Source: an uncultured Lachnospiraceae bacterium (GTDB lineage: Bacteria > Bacillota > Clostridia > Lachnospirales > Lachnospiraceae). From it: 14,877 nucleotides of DNA. Both the position numbers and the translations under genes were made by a program. Each line of letters begins with the position of its first letter. Position 1 is the stretch's first letter. The notes beneath the pieces are model-generated. The model worked only from the letters and a program-made list of their open reading frames with translations, did not search any database and was not told the origin of the DNA. Positions 1 through 5,217 of this stretch are shown here, in pieces. Location of the stretch: positions 1-14,877 of the forward strand of contig CAJUSO010000067.1 in the NCBI GenBank assembly GCA_910588965.1. Reading direction: 5' to 3'.

Positions 1-227
1 CTAAGTTTGCAGAGCTCCTTGGCGAAGTAGTAACAGACAGCACCAAGAAGAACCTGGAAATGAGGGTTGAGGCTGAGAACGGCGCAACCGCAGGCAAGAC
101 TGACCTTGCAAAACGCGCAAAGGCTGCTAACCTGGATGCAATCCATGACACCGTCCATGAAATGGCTAGGGATGAGGCAAGGCACGGCAAGGCATTCGCC
201 GGCTTATTAAAGAGGTATTTCGGCTAA
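1..227 (+). CDS. Rubrerythrin / NADH peroxidase family protein, C-terminal part only
   Basis: The frame is open from base 3 to the TAA at 225-227 and gives 74 residues, running from KFAELLGEVV to LLKRYFG. This matches the last half of the ferritin-like di-iron domain of the reverse-rubrerythrin (NADH peroxidase) type common in Clostridia. The helix with DAIHDTVHEMARDEARHG carries the E-x-x-R/H metal-binding pattern of the fourth helix. These proteins reduce hydrogen peroxide in the cytoplasm of anaerobes using electrons delivered through rubredoxin. The N-terminal rubredoxin-like part expected for this type lies outside the window, so the subtype is inferred from the C-terminus. A terminator follows 38 bases later. 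A decayed second copy of the last 93 bases lies at 1291-1383. It differs in kind from the classical rubrerythrin at 7961-8578. Confidence 0.88.
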   Translation, partial: KFAELLGEVVTDSTKKNLEMRVEAENGATAGKTDLAKRAKAANLDAIHDTVHEMARDEARHGKAFAGLLKRYFG

Positions 228-264
228 TCAAAAAGCCTGTAAAATCAAAGAAAGACGACATTTT

Positions 265-300
265 AAGGGGATTGGCTCTTTTGGGCGAATCCCCTTTTTT
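265..300 (+). terminator. Rho-independent terminator after the rubrerythrin gene
   Basis: A perfect 9-bp stem (AAGGGGATT at 265-273 with AATCCCCTT at 288-296) is followed by an unbroken T run ending at 300. It lies 38 bases after the stop codon on the same strand. Confidence 0.85.
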
Positions 301-722
301 AGCTTCGCGGCTGTGCAAATGGCTGTATAAGGTTTTGGACGAATTGGATAAGCTGTGTAATAAAAAACTGTGTAACCAAAATGTAAGAAAAGAGCCCTCT
401 TTCGAGAGTTCAAACGGTAAACTCCTTATCCATTTTGTTTTTCCGCGCTTTTAATACAATCTGTACCGTCCAATCAGACACAAAGCTTTATTGTATTAAA
501 ACATGCTCAAAGAATTGAAAATTTGTCCTTCTGGGAATTTGCAATACTATACTTACTATAAGTATTAGAAAAAATTGAAAAGGCACAATAACTGGTTCTA
601 TTATTAGAAAGTGCATTTTACCTTGTTTTTTACTGTGAAGGCCAATATAATAAATAGTAGCAATCGTTAAGAATGTAGAACATTTCCTATATTGAGCATC
701 TACCTGCACATTCCTTGAACGT
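301..722. other. AT-rich gap without a convincing gene
   Basis: No reading frame here has both a ribosome binding site and protein-like sequence. Three structures can be seen. One is a direct repeat, CTGTGTAA at 353-360 and 369-376. The second is a perfect 12-bp inverted repeat at 449-460 and 490-501. The third is a 7-bp palindrome, ATACTTA-CTA-TAAGTAT, at 549-565. Base composition is clearly more AT-rich than the genes from 1733 onward, which fits acquired DNA or the remnant of an insertion sequence. No transposase sequence could be recognised. Confidence 0.5.
449..501. repeat. Perfect 12-bp inverted repeat, 29-base spacer
   Basis: TTTTAATACAAT at 449-460 is the exact reverse complement of ATTGTATTAAAA at 490-501. 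It could be a weak bidirectional hairpin terminator or the ends of a very small element. Nothing in the spacer resembles a gene. Confidence 0.6.
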
Positions 723-962
723 ATGCAGGAAAGAGATATAAGCATAGATGATATCGGTGGCTGTATTATGTCTGGTGAAATCATAGAAGATTATCCGGAT
801 GGTTTTCCACATCCAAGTTGTTTAATTTTTGGCTATACTATTCGTGATAAAGTATTGCACACTGTTGTTGGCTCCGATAATGAAGTCCTTCATATGATAA
901 CAGCATATTATCCAAACACTATAAAGTTTATGGAAGATTTAAAGACAAGGAGGAATAAATAG
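723..962 (+). CDS. DUF4258 domain protein, toxin-like partner, probably 5'-damaged
   Basis: The 79-residue product contains the usual DUF4258 core: MQERDIS near the N-terminus, GEIIEDYP, PSCLIFGYT, LHTVVGSDNEVLHMITAYYP. DUF4258 proteins are often found beside YgiT/MqsA-type zinc-finger proteins and are regarded as the toxin side of such pairs; activity here is inference. Family members usually begin about 20 residues earlier, with a helix ending in a His-x-x-x-Arg-Met pattern. No ribosome binding site precedes the ATG at 723. The bases just before it spell A-H-S-L in another frame, and one added base near 717 would join this to E-R-M in the correct frame. The true start therefore seems lost by a one-base deletion. 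The TAG stop directly abuts the ATG of the next gene. Confidence 0.72.
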   Translation: MQERDISIDDIGGCIMSGEIIEDYPDGFPHPSCLIFGYTIRDKVLHTVVGSDNEVLHMITAYYPNTIKFMEDLKTRRNK

Positions 963-1190
963 ATGTGTATGTATTGTAAATGTAATGATTTAATCGAATC
1001 TACCGCGACCCATGTAGTAAATTATAAGGGATGTGTGATTATCGTGAAAAATGTCCCCTGTGAAGAATGTGAGCAGTGCGGAGCAAAATATTATTCAGAT
1101 GGAACAGCACGGCAGTTAGAGAAGTTAGTGAACAAAGCCAAACAGCTCATGCAGGAGATTTCAGTAATCAATTATACAAAGGTTGCATAG
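963..1190 (+). CDS. YgiT-type zinc-finger protein (MqsA N-terminal domain-like), antitoxin-like
   Basis: This 75-residue protein has two cysteine pairs, C2-x2-C5 and C36-x2-C39, the second within VPCEECEQCG. That is the signature of the YgiT/MqsA N-terminal zinc-binding domain. The C-terminal helix-turn-helix domain of full MqsA is absent, so DNA binding cannot be assumed. A strong ribosome binding site (AAGGAGGA at 948-955) lies inside the end of the DUF4258 gene. The ATG follows that gene's stop without a gap, so the two are co-translated. The expected role is to neutralise the DUF4258 partner by direct contact, as inferred from gene pairing. A terminator follows 9 bases after the stop. Confidence 0.85.
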   Translation: MCMYCKCNDLIESTATHVVNYKGCVIIVKNVPCEECEQCGAKYYSDGTARQLEKLVNKAKQLMQEISVINYTKVA

Positions 1191-1199
1191 CTTGATGAT

Positions 1200-1225
1200 A
1201 AAGAGGTACTTCGGTATCTCTTTTT
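1200..1225 (+). terminator. Terminator of the DUF4258 / zinc-finger pair
   Basis: A 10-bp stem (1200-1209 with 1214-1223, one G-T pair) is closed by a TTCG tetraloop inside C-G and runs into a T tract. It begins 9 bases after the stop at 1190. Confidence 0.9.
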
Positions 1226-1283
1226 CTATATATCCAATTTATAAATGAAAGGAAGTGAATTTACAAAAACATTATATCCTACA

Positions 1284-1383
1284 AAACCAGGATGCAATCC
1301 ACAATACCGTGCATGAACTGGTCAAAGATGAGGCGGGGCACGGCAAGGCATTTGCTGGCTTATGAAAGAGGTATTTCGGCTAA
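1284..1383 (+). pseudogene. Decayed second copy of the rubrerythrin 3' end
   Basis: Bases 1291-1383 align without gaps to 135-227, with 79 of 93 positions identical by hand count. In frame the copy reads D-A-I-H-N-T-V-H-E-L-V-K-D-E-A-G-H-G-K-A, then F-A-G-L, a TGA stop, K-R-Y-F-G and the same final TAA. The internal TGA replaces a TTA leucine codon. The metal-binding Arg of the A-R-H motif is changed to Gly. Similarity stops just upstream of about 1284, so only the last 33 codons remain. Most differences are transitions and many are silent, which suggests an older diverged paralogue rather than a fresh duplication. A terminator-like hairpin follows at 1418. Confidence 0.85.
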
Positions 1384-1417
1384 GAAAAACACCGGATTAT
1401 AAAGGATTCTGAAGATT

Positions 1418-1452
1418 AAGGGAAGGAACCAGAGATGGCCCGTTCCCTTTTC
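1418..1452 (+). terminator. Terminator-like hairpin after the rubrerythrin remnant
   Basis: A 7-bp stem (AAGGGAA at 1418-1424 with TTCCCTT at 1443-1449) is followed by a short T tract. It probably belonged to the gene whose 3' end survives at 1291-1383. Confidence 0.55.
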
Positions 1453-1463
1453 AACGGTCTTTT

Positions 1464-1732
1464 TTAGGAACTGTCCTTTGATAAGGACAAGCCAGCAAAA
1501 TATGGCAACAGGATACTAGTTACACCAAAAAGCCCCGTTCCCGCTTTCATTTCCCGGATAACAGCATCCATCCCATCGATGAAGCAGGCATAAAACCATC
1601 CATCCGGCATTTCCTGCCGCCTGCATACGTGATCCCTCCATACACTGCCCTATCCTATCCCAGGTTTTTGCTGCCTTCCAGCTTTTCCCATGCCAAACCG
1701 AAAATGGATCCTACTCCAAAGAATTTCTTTCC
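1464..1732 (-). pseudogene. Possible decayed reading frame downstream of the acetyltransferase
   Basis: No intact gene is present, yet two minus-strand frames give protein-like sequence in succession. Immediately after the acetyltransferase stop, the same frame reads FFGVGSIFGLAWEKLEGSKN and ends at a stop near 1655. Further on, a second frame reads MPDGWFYACFIDGMDAVIRE from an ATG at 1608-1610 and ends at TAA 1464-1466. Joining them needs one stop to be ignored and one frame change. I do not recognise the family. The sequence may instead be chance translation of ordinary intergenic DNA. A short hairpin (1472-1478 with 1483-1489) lies in its last part. Confidence 0.25.
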
Positions 1733-2287
1733 CTATCCCTTGAACGCCCTCCATTCATCTTCTAACATTGACATCAGAATATCATCTGCATACGCATCGC
1801 CATCCCGGACCGCATCCCGCAAAACACCCTCCCGCTTAAAACCAGCCTTTACATATGCTTTCTCTGCCCTTGGATTAAACGAATACACATCCAGCTCCAG
1901 GCGATGCAGTTTCAATTCTCCAAATGCGAAATCACGGGTTACTTCTGTTGCCCAAGTGCCAATCCCTTTTCCACGCTCCGCCATGCTGTATAGCCCAATA
2001 CGGAAATTAGCGCAGCGCAAATCCCAATCAATTTCGTTGATTACACTTTCGCCGATAATTTTCCCATCTGGCGCTATAATTAAAAAGAAGTACCTATCAT
2101 CTTCATCAAGGGATTTCAGAAAAAAGGACGTTACTTCTTCTTCCGTAAATTCTTCCTTACAGCCTGTGAACCGTGCCACTTCCTTGTCTAAAGGGCAATA
2201 ATTCTGTCCGTAGTAATTTGCCGCATCCTCTGCTTTCGCCAACCGTATCAAATACCCATCTTTTTCACCTATGATATCCGTCTTCAT
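1733..2287 (-). CDS. GNAT family N-acetyltransferase, RimJ/RimL type
   Basis: The 184-residue protein has the GNAT layout. A strand with FFLIIAPDGKIIGE lies at about 67-80, and acetyl-CoA-binding motif A with R105-G-K-G-I-G-T at about 105-111. Motif B, N-P-R-A-E-K-A-Y-V-K-A-G-F, lies at about 138-150. The H-R-L-E-L-D-V-Y strand is typical of RimJ/RimL-like enzymes, which move an acetyl group from acetyl-CoA to an amine, often a protein N-terminus or a small molecule. The substrate cannot be told. The ATG is preceded by GGAGGGAA at good spacing. Only 53 bases and no terminator separate it from the DUF2871 gene, so it may be the last gene of the TetR-led operon. Confidence 0.9.
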   Translation of the reverse strand: MKTDIIGEKDGYLIRLAKAEDAANYYGQNYCPLDKEVARFTGCKEEFTEEEVTSFFLKSLDEDDRYFFLIIAPDGKIIGESVINEIDWDLRCANFRIGLYSMAERGKGIGTWATEVTRDFAFGELKLHRLELDVYSFNPRAEKAYVKAGFKREGVLRDAVRDGDAYADDILMSMLEDEWRAFKG

Positions 2288-2340
2288 TTTACATTCCCTC
2301 CGCTTTTCTTATTTTTCAATCCCAAATCCGCCCTGTGCTG

Positions 2341-2745
2341 CTATACACTGCGCCTGATTTGCACCAGCAGAAGCACCATGCCAACGCCCAATAGGATATG
2401 CCCAATCCCAGCGATGCCGGAAACCGCCGCGCTCATGCCAGAAGGGAGCGTGGGCGCCAGCACCTGGGATATGCCCCGCACGGCAAACATCACAGCCGTC
2501 AGGTTCAGGCCAGCATGGTAGACAGCCAGTATCCGCCCCGTTTTGGCGTTGGTGAAGGAAAAATTCTTTTCCAGCAGGAGAAGCAGCAGGAAAAACACCA
2601 TCCCCAACAGGAAATAATGGGTATGGAGGACAGAAAGGGTAGTTTTTGCAGTAAAGCCGTTGTATTTGGTAAACTCACGGTAAAAGACACCGCCAGCCAT
2701 CGCGAGAATGGCATACAGCAGCGCCATATTTATGTAGCGTTTCAT
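2341..2745 (-). CDS. DUF2871 family membrane protein
   Basis: This 134-residue protein is almost entirely hydrophobic, with four predicted membrane segments at about 5-22, 38-58, 70-92 and 107-127. The segment VLHTHYFLLGMVFFLLLLLLEK, containing an H-x-H pair, is typical of DUF2871. The function of the family is unknown. The Shine-Dalgarno AGGAGGGA overlaps the TAG stop of the preceding gene, so the two are translated from one message. The C-terminus is short, basic and probably cytoplasmic. Confidence 0.85.
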   Translation of the reverse strand: MKRYINMALLYAILAMAGGVFYREFTKYNGFTAKTTLSVLHTHYFLLGMVFFLLLLLLEKNFSFTNAKTGRILAVYHAGLNLTAVMFAVRGISQVLAPTLPSGMSAAVSGIAGIGHILLGVGMVLLLVQIRRSV

Positions 2746-2756
2746 AATCGTCCCTC

Positions 2757-3425
2757 CTATTTACATTCTTGCTTCATAGCGAAATATCCAATCAGTACGG
2801 TCCAGACATAGGCGCAGGTCTTGGGAATCATCAGCATACCAATCAGGGGAATGGCATCCGCCCACAGCACGACCGGGATATAAAACCCGAAGCTCAGCAC
2901 AATGGTCAGCCACATCCAGCGGAACGCTTTATCCCCATGCTCCTTTGCACTGCGGAAAAACAGCACAATCACCAGCAGCCCCAGCAAGGCAAAGGGGATA
3001 TTGCGGTAAATCCCCCAGGAAAGGGGGGCTTGGGCGCTGAGCCACTGGTTGTCTGGCATCATGCACAGCGCTATGCGGACACCGGACAGGCCGTACACGG
3101 CGGCAGTCAGGGCGCCTTGGCCGCTAACCTGATACCTCTTCCGCCAGACATGGTAGAGCAGCACATAGAAAACGGTCATCGTGACGGAGGTAACCCACTT
3201 CCCAAGCCCCAAGGGAACCGTGTAGTTTTCCAGGCCGGTGGTGCAAAGGGCAAAGGCGCGGGGAACCAGATGGAAGGCGTCGCCCGCCCCCAGCGCTACT
3301 GCCATCCATCCGAATAGGCGGAACTGAGGCTCTCCTTTGCTGCCCCGGATGATTAAAACCCCAAGGGTAATAACCGATATCAGATAGGCTGCATCAAATA
3401 GGGTTTCTACAATCGCTTGCATCAT
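2757..3425 (-). CDS. Seven-segment membrane protein of unknown function
   Basis: The product has 222 residues and about seven hydrophobic segments (roughly 8-27, 37-56, 77-95, 105-122, 143-160, 172-191 and 197-217). A polar motif, GDAFHLVPR, follows segment two and might hold a cofactor or substrate, because a His, an Asp and an Arg sit together at a membrane edge. No named family is recognised with certainty. The start at 3425 is chosen because AAGGAG lies five bases upstream; the longer frame to 3491 would begin inside the previous gene without a binding site. It lies between a broken membrane gene and DUF2871, all on one strand. Confidence 0.82.
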   Translation of the reverse strand: MMQAIVETLFDAAYLISVITLGVLIIRGSKGEPQFRLFGWMAVALGAGDAFHLVPRAFALCTTGLENYTVPLGLGKWVTSVTMTVFYVLLYHVWRKRYQVSGQGALTAAVYGLSGVRIALCMMPDNQWLSAQAPLSWGIYRNIPFALLGLLVIVLFFRSAKEHGDKAFRWMWLTIVLSFGFYIPVVLWADAIPLIGMLMIPKTCAYVWTVLIGYFAMKQECK

Positions 3426-3435
3426 TCTTTCTCCT

Positions 3436-3789
3436 TTATGTTTTATTTTGGGCTGCGGCCATGGCCACCGCCCTGCCATAGTTACGGCCAAACAATAACC
3501 CAGCTACCAGAAGGGACACACCCAATCCGGTATAGAAAACGGCGATAAACCGCCCCGGCGCAAGGCCGCTAGCCCGCAGCCCAACGCCGCCGGCCATCAT
3601 CACCGCCATAGTTGCAAACGCTTTCCTGTCAAAGAACTTCAGGAAAAAATGCCGTTCTTCCAGATAAGCGTTAATCCTGGCAGTGTGTTTTTTCACCAGC
3701 TTCCCAAAAATCAAAAAGCCCGCTGCAAGCAACGGGGTATCAAGCTTGCTGCGCTGCAGGGCAGCAGGGTTTTTGCACCCGCAGGGCAC
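3436..3789 (-). pseudogene. 3' half of a small membrane protein gene split by an insert
   Basis: From about base 3707 down, this frame encodes the original protein: FGKLVKKHTARI, EERHFFLKFFDRKAF, then two membrane segments with GLRASGLAPGRFIAVFYTGL. The first 27 or so residues, starting at the GTG at 3787-3789, come from the inserted DNA and are not protein-like. A weak GAGGG lies only four bases before that GTG, so translation, if any, would be poor. The N-terminal half is encoded at 3854-4014. Joined, the two halves give about 143 residues with four membrane segments, which fits a conserved type of small membrane protein that I have no name for. The stop lies 11 bases before the start of the seven-segment gene. 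Confidence 0.7.
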
Positions 3790-3858
3790 TTACCCTCGCG
3801 GCATTCGTCAAATATCCATGCGAACATGGCTATTTCCCCCATTGCCCGCGGGAATAAA
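3711..3858 (-). mobile_element. Short structured insert, repeat-like, splitting a membrane gene
   Basis: About 145 bp interrupts an otherwise continuous protein sequence: residues before it end in VFQRF and those after it resume at FGKLVKKH. On the minus strand it opens with CCCGCGGG and continues with a CCATG-TTCG-CATGG hairpin. It then has a CCGCGAGGG/CCCTGCGG hairpin with one bulge, and ends in the terminator-like hairpin at 3713-3736. AAATC occurs on both sides (3708-3712 and 3856-3860), so it could be a 5-bp target duplication. Its outer 19 bases (3840-3858) are identical to 4089-4107. A 38-codon frame (3711-3827) lies wholly inside it. No transposase is present, so it would need help in trans to move. 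A spread repeat family is the likeliest reading. Confidence 0.6.
3713..3736 (-). terminator. Hairpin with T tract at the end of the insert
   Basis: Read on the minus strand, CCCGTTG (3730-3736) pairs with CAGCGGG (3719-3725) around a CTTG loop and runs into CTTTTT. It would stop transcription inside the split membrane gene and so reduce expression of the genes downstream. Confidence 0.6.
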
Positions 3859-4014
3859 TCTTTGGAACACCGCAAAGACCAGTACAGGCAGCAGGTAATT
3901 TAACATGGTACGATAGGCCGGATAGGCCGCCAAGCCGATGCGGAGGATATGATACCCTGCCGCGCTCCATAGCAGGCAGGCTAGGAGCAGCAACGTATTC
4001 CGTTTTACTTTCAT
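3808..4014 (-). pseudogene. 5' half of a small membrane protein gene split by an insert
   Basis: The ATG at 4014 has a good GGAGGGAG site and is followed by a basic start (MKVKRN) and two hydrophobic segments (about residues 6-24 and 37-50). Native sequence ends at about residue 53, VFQRF. The remaining 15 codons (IPAGNGG and onward) come from the insert and end at TGA 3808-3810. The palindrome TGAAC-TTT-GTTCA lies 17 bases upstream of the ATG. The full protein would have had four membrane segments, with its second half at 3436 to about 3707. The truncated product is unlikely to work. Confidence 0.72.
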
Positions 4015-4030
4015 TTTCTCCCTCCATTGG

Positions 4031-4043
4031 TGAACTTTGTTCA
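4031..4043. promoter_or_regulatory. Palindromic operator, probable TetR binding site
   Basis: TGAAC-TTT-GTTCA is a perfect palindrome lying between the tetR stop and the next gene's ribosome binding site. The same half-sites with a 3-base spacer recur over the tetR promoter at 4673-4685. No good -10/-35 pair is seen beside this copy. Confidence 0.65.
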
Positions 4044-4054
4044 ATTTTGGGGAT

Positions 4055-4084
4055 AAAAAATCCCACAGCTTCGTGGGATTTTTT
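4055..4084. terminator. Strong hairpin after tetR, T tracts on both sides
   Basis: A perfect 12-bp stem (AAAAAATCCCAC at 4055-4066 with GTGGGATTTTTT at 4073-4084) surrounds a 6-base loop. It begins 4 bases after the tetR stop codon on the minus strand and can act in both directions. It would separate tetR from the membrane genes. Confidence 0.85.
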
Positions 4085-4087
4085 GGC

Positions 4088-4657
4088 TCATTGCCCGCGG
4101 GAATAAAGGGTCCTGCGGACAATCTCCAGTACGGCGGCAGGGTCATAGTCCTGCCGGAGCAAAGCAGACAGCATCAGGGAAAATAAAACGTCTGCAAACT
4201 GTTCTGCTGTAAACTGTTCCGTAAAAGCATCCGGGCGGATCCTGGCGTCCCGCTTCAAGACGGAACAAAGCCCATCCAGGATATGCCCCCAGGCCTGCTG
4301 CATCCTCTGCTTCCCCTGGGCTTTTTCTTCCTGCAAAAACCCAAAGGAATGGAGCGTAAAAAATCCAGGATACTGCTTGCAGCCATATTCCATCTGCCCA
4401 TACATCCAGATGATACAGGATTGCGTATCCTCAAACACAGCCCCATCCTTCAGGCCATGGAAAATCTCCCACCAGACGCTTTCTACCGTAGCGCCCAACA
4501 GCGTAGCCTTGGAATCAAAATAGTTGTAAATGGATCCCACCGACACGCCGCAGGCTGCCGCCACACAGCGGATATTAATCGCAGGCCATCCCTGCTGCTG
4601 GATTAGCTCCCGGCTGGCTTTCAAAATGTCTTCTTTTGACGTTACAATGGTATTCAT
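4088..4657 (-). CDS. TetR/AcrR family transcriptional regulator
   Basis: The 189-residue protein has a TetR-type N-terminal helix-turn-helix at about 28-47, reading IRCVAAACGVSVGSIYNYFDSKATLL. The variable C-terminal ligand domain, rich in aromatic residues, follows. Such proteins repress their targets as dimers until a small ligand binds; the ligand here is unknown. GAGGTGAT precedes the ATG. The promoter overlaps a palindrome that recurs before the downstream membrane genes, so it probably represses itself and those genes. The last residues, LYSRGQ, are encoded by a repeat also found in the insert at 3711-3858. The native C-terminus may therefore have been replaced. A strong terminator follows. 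Confidence 0.92.
   Translation of the reverse strand: MNTIVTSKEDILKASRELIQQQGWPAINIRCVAAACGVSVGSIYNYFDSKATLLGATVESVWWEIFHGLKDGAVFEDTQSCIIWMYGQMEYGCKQYPGFFTLHSFGFLQEEKAQGKQRMQQAWGHILDGLCSVLKRDARIRPDAFTEQFTAEQFADVLFSLMLSALLRQDYDPAAVLEIVRRTLYSRGQ
4089..4107. repeat. 19-bp repeat shared with the insert at 3840-3858
   Basis: CATTGCCCGCGGGAATAAA at 4089-4107 is identical to 3840-3858, in the same orientation, 249 bases apart. Here it supplies the last codons of tetR (Y-S-R-G-Q) and two bases of its stop. At both sites the next feature on the minus strand is an A/T-flanked hairpin. Confidence 0.85.
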
Positions 4658-4672
4658 TCCATCACCTCAACA

Positions 4673-4685
4673 TGAACACAGTTCA
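4673..4685. promoter_or_regulatory. Palindromic operator over the tetR promoter
   Basis: TGAAC-ACA-GTTCA (extendable to 15 bp, 4672-4686) covers the likely transcription start and touches the -10 box. A bound repressor there would block its own promoter. It matches the half-sites at 4031-4043. Confidence 0.75.
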
Positions 4686-4713
4686 TTATAGCAGCTTCCC
4701 ACTGTATTGTCAA
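4685..4713 (-). promoter_or_regulatory. Near-consensus sigma-A promoter of tetR
   Basis: On the minus strand TTGACA (4708-4713) and TATAAT (4685-4690) are both perfect and exactly 17 bases apart. The start would fall near 4678, inside the palindrome. Confidence 0.9.
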
Positions 4714-4732
4714 GCATTTTGCACCGTACCGC

Positions 4733-5044
4733 TTAATGATGGTTTACATGATGCTTTTTGCCGTTGCTATGGGTTGTCTTGTGCTTCTTGCAGTATTTCT
4801 TGCAGCTGCTTTTCTTCTTATGGTATTTCTCATGGTAGGAACAATAGGTTCCCTTCTTGCTGCTTTTCACACTGCTGCTGCAATGGCTGCTCCCAACTGT
4901 AACGCAGGTACTAACCTGGTGGCTGCTGTGGTGGCCTCCCCCATGCCCATGGGCCATCACCGGCACGGCGGCCGTACTGCCCGACACCATAATCGCTGAC
5001 ATCATTACAATTGCTGCTTTCTTCCATTTCATCCTATCCTTCAT
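4733..5044 (-). CDS. Small secreted His/Lys/Cys-rich protein
   Basis: The 103-residue product starts with a signal peptide: basic KDRMKWKK, a hydrophobic stretch to about residue 24, and a likely cut after VPVMA near residue 31. The mature part of about 72 residues starts HGHGGGHH and holds 14 His, 5 Cys and many Lys and Ser, with TYCSYHEKYHKKKSSCKKYC in the middle. This suggests metal or polyanion binding outside the membrane, but no family or function is established. GGAGGT lies seven bases before the ATG. It follows the sigma/anti-sigma operon after a strong terminator, so it needs its own promoter. A TATATA stretch near 5086-5095 is a candidate -10, but no clear -35 is seen. No terminator separates it from the tetR promoter. 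Confidence 0.75.
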   Translation of the reverse strand: MKDRMKWKKAAIVMMSAIMVSGSTAAVPVMAHGHGGGHHSSHQVSTCVTVGSSHCSSSVKSSKKGTYCSYHEKYHKKKSSCKKYCKKHKTTHSNGKKHHVNHH

Positions 5045-5134
5045 TTTACATGACCTCCTTGTAATTGTCCTGTGTTTTCTGTCTTACATATATAACACGA
5101 TCCAGCCTTCCAAATCCTTGCAGGAAAAAACAAA

Positions 5135-5185
5135 AAAAGAAAAAAACTGCCGCACAAAGATGGATAACCCTCTGTGCGGCAGTTT
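5135..5185 (-). terminator. Terminator of the sigma / anti-sigma operon
   Basis: A perfect 13-bp stem, AAACTGCCGCACA (5144-5156) with TGTGCGGCAGTTT (5173-5185), is followed on the minus strand by a long T-rich run. It starts 33 bases after the anti-sigma stop codon. Confidence 0.92.
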
Positions 5186-5217
5186 CACCCTGCCTCCATA
5201 TCCTATGGCAAGGACCG

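Noticed and set aside
488..784. Minus-strand 98-codon frame
   Set aside because: It is antisense to the DUF4258 gene at one end and has no ribosome site or recognisable domain.
1629..2201. Plus-strand 190-codon frame
   Set aside because: It is antisense to the GNAT gene, and its Ser/Pro-rich product is typical of a shadow frame.
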